Below are positions 1 through 5,056 of a stretch of DNA of 8,566 bases, piece after piece. Location of the stretch: NCBI GenBank assembly GCA_002491065.1, contig DKVF01000060.1:1-8566 (forward strand), in the 5' to 3' direction. The notes beneath the pieces were generated by a model, which did no database searches, was not told where the DNA came from, and saw only the letters and a list, made by a program, of their open reading frames with translations. The translations under genes and the position numbers were made by a program. Position 1 is the first letter of the stretch, and every line of letters begins with the position of its first letter. The stretch is from Peptococcaceae bacterium UBA7185. GTDB taxonomy: Bacteria > Bacillota > Peptococcia > Peptococcales > Peptococcaceae.

Positions 1-13
1 TTCACGTGAAACA
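1..13. other. parS: Partial parS site cut by window edge
   Basis: The first 13 bases, TTCACGTGAAACA, match positions 4-16 of the canonical parS palindrome TGTTTCACGTGAAACA with no mismatch. The first three bases would lie just outside the window. The right flank (ATTTG) resembles the conserved right arm seen at other copies. ParB is expected to bind and load here. The call rests on the exact core and on six complete identical copies elsewhere in the window. Confidence 0.85.
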
Positions 14-41
14 ATTTGAGAAGAAAAAAAGAAGATAGTGG

Positions 42-77
42 AAAAGGCGAATGTTTCACATGAAACATTCGCCTTTT
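42..77. terminator. Bidirectional intrinsic terminator containing a parS variant
   Basis: A 17-bp perfect inverted repeat (42-58 and 61-77) has a GGCG/CGCC base and an A-run on one side and a T-run (73-77) on the other, the layout of a bidirectional rho-independent terminator. It would end transcription of the minus-strand SDR gene, whose stop lies 34 bp away, and of any plus-strand gene entering from the left. The hairpin centre, 52-67, is TGTTTCACATGAAACA, one mismatch from parS. The arms read GCGAA/TTCGC where other copies have GCAAA/TTTGC. Confidence 0.7.
52..67. other. parS: parS-like site, 15/16 match
   Basis: TGTTTCACATGAAACA differs from canonical parS only by G to A at the ninth base, which breaks the central CG step. 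Known ParB sites tolerate some single mismatches with reduced affinity, so binding is possible but probably weaker. It sits inside the terminator hairpin at 42-77. Confidence 0.6.
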
Positions 78-111
78 TGCATAGAAATCGCCAGAATTGC
101 AGGTCAACAAA

Positions 112-810
112 CTAAATTTTGCCCGTCACTTTCAACCAATGAGCTTCATCTCGCAAGGTTTCCTGATAAGAGCGGGTAGTGTAGCCCAATTCACGCTTCG
201 CTTTACTGGAGTCAAATTGATTGTTGCGTGAGAGATTATAGACAGAGAAGGTGGTCATAAGAGGACGCGTTCCCTTGCGTTTTGCCTGCTTTTCTAATTG
301 TGCAGCAAAAAAGTTGGCGACAGGAATCGGGAGAAAGAAACGTATTGGTTTTGCGCCGCATTCTTGTGCGAGCAACTGAGCAAATTGGCGGAAAGACACT
401 TCTTTATTGCCTAAGATATAGCATTCACCTGCTTTGCCCATATCGACTGCAAGAATTACACCATGGGCTAAGTCACGCACATCACACAAATTGAAGGAGC
501 CATTGATTCCCATGGGCATTTTGCCTTCGATGATTTTAATAACGGTGTCGGTGATTTCGCCAACAGCATAGTCTTCAGGTCCAAGAATTCCGCTGGGAAA
601 AACAACACAAGCATTCAGATTCTTTTCTCGTGCGGCGTCTAAAACGATTTGTGTGGCTATTGCTTTTGACTGACTGTAGCAGCCCAACACTTTTTGCGGA
701 TCGTAAGGGACATATTGGGTAACTTCCCGAATGATCTGACCTTTGGGGAGTTCGGGGATGGCGCCGGTCACTAAATAAAGTACATTGTTTTTTGTATTGG
801 CATATTGCAT
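112..810 (-). CDS. Internally deleted NAD-dependent epimerase/dehydratase (extended SDR)
   Basis: This 232-residue product matches the C-terminal two-thirds of extended short-chain dehydrogenase/reductase proteins (NAD-dependent epimerase/dehydratase family), usually about 320-350 residues. The Tyr-x3-Lys pair is visible at Y45/K49 (YSQSK), followed by a VVFPSGILGP segment near 69-78 typical of the family, and a normal C-terminal substrate-domain region. The N-terminus reads VLYLVTGA (residues 10-17), which looks like the first Rossmann strand and the start of the TGxxGxxG motif, but runs straight into AIPELPKG, a segment that in intact relatives follows the catalytic Ser strand. The rest of the Gly-rich motif, about 100 residues and the catalytic Ser/Thr therefore seem to be missing, in frame. 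The start is supported by AAGGAGG (819-825) 8 bases upstream. The frame is open, but the product is probably catalytically dead: a likely pseudogene in progress. Substrate unknown. Confidence 0.8.
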   Translation of the reverse strand: MQYANTKNNVLYLVTGAIPELPKGQIIREVTQYVPYDPQKVLGCYSQSKAIATQIVLDAAREKNLNACVVFPSGILGPEDYAVGEITDTVIKIIEGKMPMGINGSFNLCDVRDLAHGVILAVDMGKAGECYILGNKEVSFRQFAQLLAQECGAKPIRFFLPIPVANFFAAQLEKQAKRKGTRPLMTTFSVYNLSRNNQFDSSKAKRELGYTTRSYQETLRDEAHWLKVTGKI

Positions 811-836
811 AACGCATTCCTCCTTCTGATAGAAAA

Positions 837-842
837 AGTATA
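837..842 (-). promoter_or_regulatory. Possible -10 element of the SDR gene
   Basis: On the minus strand this reads TATACT, five of six matches to the sigma-A -10 consensus, and would start transcription about 20 bases before the ATG at 810. No convincing -35 is visible at 17-18 bases, so the call is weak. Confidence 0.3.
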
Positions 843-867
843 GTTCATTGGTATTAGCAGAATATGT

Positions 868-888
868 CTGAAATGTTGCTGAAATGTT
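868..888. repeat. Two 10-bp direct repeats one helical turn apart
   Basis: CTGAAATGTT occurs at 868-877 and again at 879-888, an 11-bp period. The pair lies just upstream of the possible SDR promoter, where an activator or repressor could bind on one DNA face. The repeat is visible; the regulatory role is only inferred. Confidence 0.4.
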
Positions 889-905
889 AACGGAAAAAAG
901 AAAAT

Positions 906-921
906 TGTTTCACGTGAAACA
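906..921. other. parS: parS site, perfect
   Basis: A perfect 16-bp TGTTTCACGTGAAACA. The right flank TTTGCAA carries the extended arm seen at other copies, but the left flank (AAAAT) does not, so the longer palindrome is half eroded. It lies between the divergent SDR and soj genes. Confidence 0.93.
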
Positions 922-997
922 TTTGCAATTTTTAAAGAAATTTTTTCATAAAACAGAAAAAACGGCTTCGTATTTTTGATTCTAACGGGAGAAAAAC

Positions 998-1108
998 ATG
1001 TTGGACAATATACTTATCAAAAGAAGGGGTGAACGCCGCAAATCGAGAAATACAACGTTTTTCAAATTTTTTGAACTTTTTTGCGTCTTTCTATGTTCAG
1101 CGCCGTGA
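998..1108 (+). CDS. Possible small ORF, 36 codons
   Basis: An ATG preceded by GGGAG at a 6-base spacing opens a 36-residue frame beginning MLDNILIKRRGERRK and ending in a Phe- and Cys-rich stretch. It is not recognised. The region is AT-rich promoter territory upstream of soj and codon use does not obviously look coding, so it is more likely chance than a gene. Confidence 0.15.
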   Translation: MLDNILIKRRGERRKSRNTTFFKFFELFCVFLCSAP

Positions 1109-1122
1109 TTTTCCATTATAAT
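1094..1122 (+). promoter_or_regulatory. Probable soj-spo0J promoter
   Basis: A perfect TATAAT at 1117-1122 lies 17 bases after a weak -35, TGTTCA (1094-1099, 3/6 to TTGACA). Transcription would start near 1129, leaving a leader of about 90 bases with the parS at 1164-1179 inside it. That arrangement could let ParB bound at parS affect its own operon, as reported for other chromosomal par loci. Confidence 0.5.
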
Positions 1123-1156
1123 AAAAGGAAAGCGATTGAGAAACAACGAACAATTT

Positions 1157-1186
1157 TTGCAAATGTTTCACGTGAAACATTTGCAA
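1157..1186. other. parS: parS site in 30-bp palindrome, soj leader
   Basis: The perfect core TGTTTCACGTGAAACA is at 1164-1179 and is flanked by TTGCAAA and TTTGCAA, making a 30-bp perfect palindrome. It lies 42 bases before the soj start and downstream of the probable promoter, so it would be transcribed and could form a hairpin in the mRNA leader as well as bind ParB in DNA. Confidence 0.93.
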
Positions 1187-1221
1187 TTCACTTGCATTAC
1201 ACAAGAGGAGTGAAACACACT

Positions 1222-1980
1222 ATGGGAAAAACGATTGTGGTTGCCAATCAAAAGGGCGGTGTGGCGAAGACAACAACGTCGGTGAATTTGTCTGCTTGTC
1301 TGGCCCAGTATAAAAAGAAAGTATTATTGATTGATTTGGACCCGCAGGGCAATGCCAGCAGTGGTCTGGGTGTAAATAAAAATGAGTTGGAATATTCGTC
1401 CTATGATGTGTTGGTGAATTCTGTGCCCATCGAAAAAATCACAGTGCCAATTAATAAGAAGCTGGACTTGCTCCCTGCTAAAGTAGAACTGGCCGGAGCA
1501 GAGATGGAACTGGTGGCAGCGATCTCACGGGAAATGCGGCTAAAAAATGCCTTGGAGGAAGTTGCAGCACAGTATGATTATATCCTCATTGATACGCCGC
1601 CTTCTTTGGGGCTGCTCACCTTGAATGCATTGACAGCGGCAGACAGCTTTCTTGTGCCCATTCAATGCGAGTATTATGCATTGGAAGGGTTGAGCCAGCT
1701 ATTGAGCACAATCAAGCTGGTACAGAAAAATTTGAACCCAAATTTGCAGATGGAGGGAATTCTGCTCACGATGTATGATAATCGTACCAATCTGTCTAAC
1801 CAGGTAGTGGCGGATGTGAGGGAGAATTTCAAGGAAAAGGTATTCAAAACGATGATACCCCGCAATGTGCGACTCAGTGAAGCGCCCAGCTTTGGGCAGT
1901 CCATTTTGGATTACGATAGAAAATCAAAGGGTGCCGAAACCTATCTGGCACTGGCTAAGGAGGTCATGAAACATGGCTAA
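1222..1980 (+). CDS. soj: Chromosome partitioning ATPase Soj (ParA)
   Basis: A 252-residue ParA/MinD-type ATPase of the small, helix-turn-helix-lacking chromosomal class. It dimerises with ATP, binds DNA nonspecifically, and is driven through its ATPase cycle by ParB; in Bacillota it also contacts DnaA. The deviant Walker A is KGGVAKTT at 11-18, with Ala15 where Gly is usual but the signature Lys11 and Lys16 present. Walker A' is LLIDLDPQGN (35-44) and Walker B is ILIDTPPS (121-128). Arginines R214 and R217 in the IPRNVRLSEAP segment lie in the conserved C-terminal DNA-binding area. The ATG at 1222 is chosen over longer in-frame starts because the upstream frame only translates the parS repeat, and AGAGGAG (1204-1210) sits 11 bases upstream. 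It overlaps spo0J by 8 bp, implying translational coupling. Confidence 0.95.
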   Translation: MGKTIVVANQKGGVAKTTTSVNLSACLAQYKKKVLLIDLDPQGNASSGLGVNKNELEYSSYDVLVNSVPIEKITVPINKKLDLLPAKVELAGAEMELVAAISREMRLKNALEEVAAQYDYILIDTPPSLGLLTLNALTAADSFLVPIQCEYYALEGLSQLLSTIKLVQKNLNPNLQMEGILLTMYDNRTNLSNQVVADVRENFKEKVFKTMIPRNVRLSEAPSFGQSILDYDRKSKGAETYLALAKEVMKHG

Positions 1981-2878
1981 GGCGAAAGGCGGCTTGGGCC
2001 GTGGATTAGGTGCATTGCTACCTGAATATGAGGAGATTATGAATAATTCTGATGGTGAGCATCGTGTTGTTGATATGGAGCTGGAAAAGCTATTTCCCAA
2101 CCCCAATCAACCCCGCAAAACATTTGATGAGGATAAGCTTATTGACTTGGCGGAGTCTATCCGTGAGCATGGCATACTGCAGCCGATTATCGTGACGCCG
2201 CGGGACGGCAAGTATATGATTATTGCCGGTGAGCGCCGTTATCGCGCATGCAAACGAATAGGACTGGAAACTATCCCGGCACTCATTCGCAAGATGGAAG
2301 ACGAAAAGATTATGGAGTTGGCCCTGATTGAAAATGTACAGCGGGATGACTTGACGCCTATTGAGGAAGCACGAGCATACGAGCTTCTTCAGACAAGATA
2401 TGGCTACACACAGGAGAAATTATCGGAACGGATGGGAAAAAGCCGTAGCTTTATTGCCAACAGCACGCGGCTTTTATCGTTGCCCGAGGATGTACAGGAT
2501 ATGCTGCAGGATGGAAAGCTGAGCACAGGCCATGTGCGCCCTTTGCTGAGCATTGACATTCCTGAATGGCAGAGCGCTTTTGCCCATGAAATATATCAGA
2601 GCAAGCTTTCTGTACGGGACGTGGAAAAAATGGTTAAGAAGGCACAGGACGAAGGACGTGTAACCTACAGTGAGGAAACGGTACTGTTTACGAATCCCAC
2701 AAAATATAAAAAGCTTCCTGCTGAGTTGCGGACATTGCAGGATCAGTTGGCGGAGCGATTGAGCACAAAGGTAAACATTAAGAAAAATCGTGACGGCAGT
2801 GGAAAGCTCATTATTGAATATTATAGTGAAGAAGATTTGAAGCGGGTATTTGACGGGTTGAACGGCACCTTTTATTGA
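1973..2878 (+). CDS. spo0J: Chromosome partitioning protein Spo0J (ParB)
   Basis: A 301-residue ParB, slightly longer than the 282 of Bacillus subtilis Spo0J. ParB binds parS, uses CTP to clamp and slide along flanking DNA, stimulates Soj ATPase, and recruits SMC. The extreme N-terminus has the GLGRGLGALLP motif (8-17) that contacts ParA. The ParB/Srx domain shows GILQPIIV (67-74), the CTP-binding GERRYRA (86-92) and ENVQRDDLTPIEEA (120-133). A helix-turn-helix at about 145-171 (YTQEKL...GKSRSFIANS) should read parS, and the STGH element (184-187) matches ParB rather than Noc-type proteins. The C-terminal about 50 residues form the dimerisation domain. The start overlaps the soj stop; AAGGAGG (1957-1963) is 9 bases upstream. 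No separate promoter is seen. Its targets are abundant in this window. Confidence 0.96.
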   Translation: MAKAKGGLGRGLGALLPEYEEIMNNSDGEHRVVDMELEKLFPNPNQPRKTFDEDKLIDLAESIREHGILQPIIVTPRDGKYMIIAGERRYRACKRIGLETIPALIRKMEDEKIMELALIENVQRDDLTPIEEARAYELLQTRYGYTQEKLSERMGKSRSFIANSTRLLSLPEDVQDMLQDGKLSTGHVRPLLSIDIPEWQSAFAHEIYQSKLSVRDVEKMVKKAQDEGRVTYSEETVLFTNPTKYKKLPAELRTLQDQLAERLSTKVNIKKNRDGSGKLIIEYYSEEDLKRVFDGLNGTFY

Positions 2879-2957
2879 TGGAAAGTTATCTTGCTGTTTT
2901 GGCTGTGTTGTGTTTTTGTTATTTTCGCTTTGCATGTGTATTAGTGTGTAGGATATA

Positions 2958-2989
2958 TTTGCAAATGTTTCACGTGAAACATTTGCAAA
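2958..2989. other. parS: parS site in 32-bp palindrome
   Basis: The perfect parS core at 2966-2981 is flanked by TTTGCAAA-type arms, giving a 32-bp perfect palindrome 80 bp after the spo0J stop. There is no T-run after it on the plus strand, so it is not a good terminator. Confidence 0.93.
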
Positions 2990-3030
2990 ATATTTAGATG
3001 AATTGTTTGATACTGCATAATTAGAAAAGT

Positions 3031-3055
3031 GCTGCGTGAAAATAGTTTCATCAGC
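3031..3055. repeat. Imperfect inverted repeat
   Basis: GCTG-CG-TGAAA then ATAG then TTTCA-T-CAGC can fold into a nine-pair stem with a small bulge and a four-base loop. It lacks a following T-run. The TGAAA/TTTCA pair recalls part of parS in reversed order, but the site is not a parS match. Function unknown. Confidence 0.3.
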
Positions 3056-3180
3056 GTAAAATTATGGTATCTGTTTTGCCGAATGCTATTCTTGTAAAAA
3101 CTGCGGAAGAGATTCGGTTCTTTTTATAAGTAACAGATAGTTAATTGTGCCGAAGAAAAGTAATAAAGTTATCAAAGAGG

Positions 3181-3196
3181 TGTTTCACGTGAAATT
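3181..3196. other. parS: parS-like site over a start codon, 14/16 match
   Basis: TGTTTCACGTGAAATT matches parS at the first 14 bases and lacks only the final CA. It covers the spacer and the GTG start codon of the following gene, so ParB bound here would lie directly over its translation initiation region. The TTGCAAA arms are absent. Confidence 0.55.
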
Positions 3197-3677
3197 AACG
3201 CGTCCAGGATTATATAAAATATTTATGTTGCTGTTGGTATGTGTGCTATTAATGTATTGGGCAATATTGTATCCTGCGCGTACTTTTCCGCCAACAATAG
3301 AAACGGTGCAGTGGACATATGTTGAGCAATTCCGACTGATTGATGAAAATAAAAATCATATGCTTGATAAAACTGATGTGAGACGGTTTTATGATGAATT
3401 GCAAAAATTAAAATTAGTGCATAGAGGAACTTCATGGGAAGAGATGAATTCTACACACTCAGTGGAGTACGAGGTGCATAGCTGTTATCAGTTAGGAAAG
3501 GCTAAGAGTGATTTTTATTGGGCTAATGTTTATATTGCCGATGATGGATTCCTTTTACTGTCAGTTAGTAATCAACTTGTGAGCAATCAATTTGTTCTTT
3601 ATGAAGATGTCAGTGGAAATTTTGATGAATTTCTTTCTTTGGTACAACAGTTAGAAGAAACATCGCGAGAAAAATAA
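3189..3677 (+). CDS. Membrane-anchored hypothetical protein with EF-hand-like loop
   Basis: I do not recognise this 162-residue protein. An N-terminal hydrophobic segment (about 8-28, LYKIFMLLLVCVLLMYWAIL) preceded by Lys and Arg should anchor it in the membrane with the rest outside; the Cys at 18 lacks a good lipobox. Residues 52-63 (DENKNHMLDKTD) fit the spacing of an EF-hand calcium loop, with D52, N54, N56 and D63 as ligands and a hydrophobic L59 at position 8, flanked by helix-like EQFRLI and VRRFYDELQKL. His replaces the usual Gly at position 6. The start GTG 3189 is chosen because AAAGAGGTG (3174-3182) precedes it by 6 bases; a GTG at 3147 adds 14 residues but has no ribosome binding site. 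The gene lies 34 bp before the Cdd1-family gene. Confidence 0.7.
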   Translation: MKLTRPGLYKIFMLLLVCVLLMYWAILYPARTFPPTIETVQWTYVEQFRLIDENKNHMLDKTDVRRFYDELQKLKLVHRGTSWEEMNSTHSVEYEVHSCYQLGKAKSDFYWANVYIADDGFLLLSVSNQLVSNQFVLYEDVSGNFDEFLSLVQQLEETSREK

Positions 3678-3695
3678 TTTTGCAAATGTAAACAT
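3677..3695. repeat. Relic of the extended parS repeat with the core missing
   Basis: ATTTTGCAAATGTAAACAT equals the left arm and first three bases of the extended parS element joined directly to AAACAT, as if the central TTCACGTG had been removed. Other copies read GCAAATGT, then the eight-base centre, then AAACAT. It should no longer bind ParB. It lies between the two genes on either side. Confidence 0.5.
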
Positions 3696-3711
3696 ACTAG
3701 GAGGAATGCAG

Positions 3712-3963
3712 GTGACTGAATTACGACAAATTCCTGGTGTGGGTAAGGCCACAGAGCAGGATTTATTGGCGCTAGGCTATTCAGATATTGCATCTCTGCG
3801 CGGCGCCGACCCGCAGGAGATGTATGAACGGGAATGCATCCGAAAAGGTGTGCAGGTGGATCGCTGTGTACTTTATATCTATCGCTGTGCGGTGTATTAT
3901 GCCAATACGCCGCCAGAGGAACGAAAGCCAGAGTTGCTCAAGTGGTGGAATTGGAAAGATTGA
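3712..3963 (+). CDS. Cdd1-family helix-hairpin-helix protein
   Basis: An 83-residue protein that matches my memory of the Cdd1 ('pathogenicity locus') family, small proteins named after a gene beside the Clostridioides difficile toxin locus; their biochemical role is not established and they occur in many non-pathogens. The N-terminus has a helix-hairpin-helix motif, IPGVGKATEQDLLALGY (7-23), of the type that contacts DNA backbone. It is followed by the family-like YERECIRKGVQVDRC segment (about 42-56) and a Trp-rich end, LLKWWNWKD. GTG 3712 is preferred over ATG 3706 because AGGAGG (3699-3704) is 7 bases from the GTG but only one base from the ATG. It is probably cotranscribed with its neighbours. 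No evidence ties it to virulence here. Confidence 0.8.
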   Translation: MTELRQIPGVGKATEQDLLALGYSDIASLRGADPQEMYERECIRKGVQVDRCVLYIYRCAVYYANTPPEERKPELLKWWNWKD

Positions 3964-4009
3964 GAAAAATAAAAAGTAATTTTATAGTAAGAAGGAAGGG
4001 AGTTTTCAT

Positions 4010-4600
4010 ATGAGGAATGAAATGCGTGGGTTTTTCTTTTTGAGCTATGCGTTGTTTTGTTTTGCGATTTACTATTTAAGCGGTGGATTTTATTATGGCG
4101 GGGGAAACATTTGGATTGGTTTAGCAGCTATTTTTTTGATTATAGGTATTGCGTTTCTCTCTAATGCGGGTCCTTCGAGAGCAGAGAAATCCCATTCGGA
4201 AAAGCACGCTGTACTGCACATAGGACAGAGCTGGAGCGAATTTAATCGCTTTCAGCTAAAGGTGAACAGCGTTGCAATGAAGTATGGGGAAGATGGTCAG
4301 CGGCTTTGTGATGTGATGTTTCACGTGGAAAACTGGCTGCCGCTGCTGCAACAGGGCGAAAACACCATATCTGTACAGCTGACAGCTACGGCGGAGCATG
4401 GCAAGGAAAGTATAGAAGTGAAGATGCTGAACGGAAACAATATCACCGTGGCGGCTGATGAAAACAAGGGGACTTCTTGCACGATGACATTGCCGGAGAA
4501 AACAGAACGGGTATTGTTGAAATTTTCAGTGATACCTGAGCATGATGAAAAAATTTATCAACGGCAGTACGCATTTTATCCGGCTCACTATGAAAAATGA
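4010..4600 (+). CDS. Two-TM hypothetical membrane protein
   Basis: I do not recognise this 196-residue protein. Two hydrophobic segments (about 7-23 and 33-51) form a hairpin in the membrane, followed by a Lys/Glu/His-rich linker (55-66) and a soluble domain of about 130 residues rich in predicted beta strand (IGQSWSEFNRFQLKVNSV, then DVMFHVENW, then NTISVQLTATAEH). The alternation and the G-x-NRFQLKVNSV phrase faintly recall DUF4352-like immunoglobulin-fold domains, at low confidence. AAGGAAGGGAG (3992-4002) precedes the ATG by 7 bases; a second ATG at 4022 is possible. The 46-bp gap after the Cdd1-family gene suggests one operon. A 14/16 parS match lies inside the gene (4317-4332), coding for MFHVEN. 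Confidence 0.75.
   Translation: MRNEMRGFFFLSYALFCFAIYYLSGGFYYGGGNIWIGLAAIFLIIGIAFLSNAGPSRAEKSHSEKHAVLHIGQSWSEFNRFQLKVNSVAMKYGEDGQRLCDVMFHVENWLPLLQQGENTISVQLTATAEHGKESIEVKMLNGNNITVAADENKGTSCTMTLPEKTERVLLKFSVIPEHDEKIYQRQYAFYPAHYEK
4317..4332. other. Degenerate parS-like site within a gene, 14/16
   Basis: TGTTTCACGTGGAAAA matches parS at 14 of 16 positions and keeps the central TTTCACGTG intact. It encodes residues 103-108 of the two-TM protein. ParB affinity is uncertain. It may be an ancestral site drifting under coding constraint, or chance. Confidence 0.4.
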
Positions 4601-4718
4601 TGGAGCAGCGACAGTACAATAACCTTGATACTTACTTGTGGTACGATATTTCTGCTGCGATTGCTTGTCAGATGGATAGATGGTTTTACAAGCGCGTGAT
4701 ATCCATCAGGCAAGAAAA

Positions 4719-4748
4719 TTGCAAATGTTTCACGTGAAACATTTGCAA
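4719..4748. other. parS: parS site in 30-bp palindrome
   Basis: The perfect core at 4726-4741 is flanked by TTGCAAA and TTTGCAA. It lies in the convergent gap between the two-TM gene and the copper operon, 41 bp to the left of the terminator hairpin. Confidence 0.93.
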
Positions 4749-4788
4749 AATGAGAGCGAAGGACGATTTGGCAAAGGCTTAAAATAGA

Positions 4789-4828
4789 AAAGAGCGCGGG
4801 CAATTCAGCGAGATTGTTCGCGCTCTTT
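4789..4828. terminator. Bidirectional terminator between convergent operons
   Basis: A 10-bp perfect stem, AAAGAGCGCG (4789-4798) and CGCGCTCTTT (4819-4828), starts 12 bases beyond the copA stop. In the minus direction it is followed by a U-rich run (CTTTTCTATTTT), and in the plus direction by TTTGTTTA, so it can end both convergent transcripts. Confidence 0.8.
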
Positions 4829-4840
4829 GTTTACGGTCAA

Positions 4841-5056
4841 TTATTCGCTGTCGGTCAGGGAAATGACCTGATAGCCGCCGTCGATGACGACTTGTTTCAT
4901 GGCGTCGTCGCTAACGGTGCCGTCAGTGGTGATGTAGGCGGCCTTGTCTTCTAAGCTGACAGTAGCGGCGACACCGTCTAAGCTGTTTAATGCTTTGGTC
5001 ACTGCATTTTGGCAGTGGGGGCACATCATGCCTTCAATTTTCATTGTTTTTTTCAT
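4841..5056 (-). CDS. copZ: Alternative internal start: CopZ-like copper chaperone
   Basis: The last 71 codons of the copA frame form a complete HMA domain (MKKTMKIEGMMCPHC...), the size of the free Cu(I) chaperone CopZ that delivers copper to CopA. An AAGGAG (5065-5070) lies 8 bases before the ATG at 5056, as strong as real gene starts in this window. The in-frame join to copA has no stop codon. I infer that this was, and may still be, a separate copZ cistron translated by internal initiation, so both a fused and a free form could be made. The free form is likely, not proven. Confidence 0.65.
   Translation of the reverse strand: MKKTMKIEGMMCPHCQNAVTKALNSLDGVAATVSLEDKAAYITTDGTVSDDAMKQVVIDGGYQVISLTDSE

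Larger units (their letters stand above)
811..1221. other. Intergenic region between SDR gene and soj
   Basis: This 411-bp divergent gap is AT-rich. It holds the SDR gene ribosome binding site and possible -10, a pair of 10-bp direct repeats (868-877 and 879-888), perfect parS copies at 906-921 and 1164-1179, a possible 36-codon reading frame (998-1108) with little support, the probable soj promoter (1094-1122) and the soj ribosome binding site. I see no tRNA or other structured RNA in it. Confidence 0.7.
2879..3188. other. Intergenic region after spo0J
   Basis: About 310 bases without a credible gene. It holds a perfect parS palindrome (2958-2989), an imperfect inverted repeat (3031-3055), and the ribosome binding site AAAGAGGTG of the next gene. 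I see no GC-rich intrinsic terminator after spo0J and no convincing promoter, so readthrough into the next gene is possible. Confidence 0.6.

Noticed and set aside
1081..1221. N-terminal extension of soj reading through the parS palindrome (FANVSRETFA...)
   Set aside because: The extension has no ribosome binding site, covers the probable promoter and translates the repeat. The ATG at 1222 has AGAGGAG and gives the normal Soj N-terminus.
3712..3963. Virulence role for the Cdd1-family protein
   Set aside because: The 'pathogenicity locus' name reflects only its position in C. difficile. Nothing here indicates virulence.
4588..4803. Minus-strand 71-codon frame and other small frames containing NVSRETFA
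   Set aside because: The shared peptide is only the translated parS palindrome, which reads the same on both strands. These frames overlap the terminator or real genes and lack start signals.
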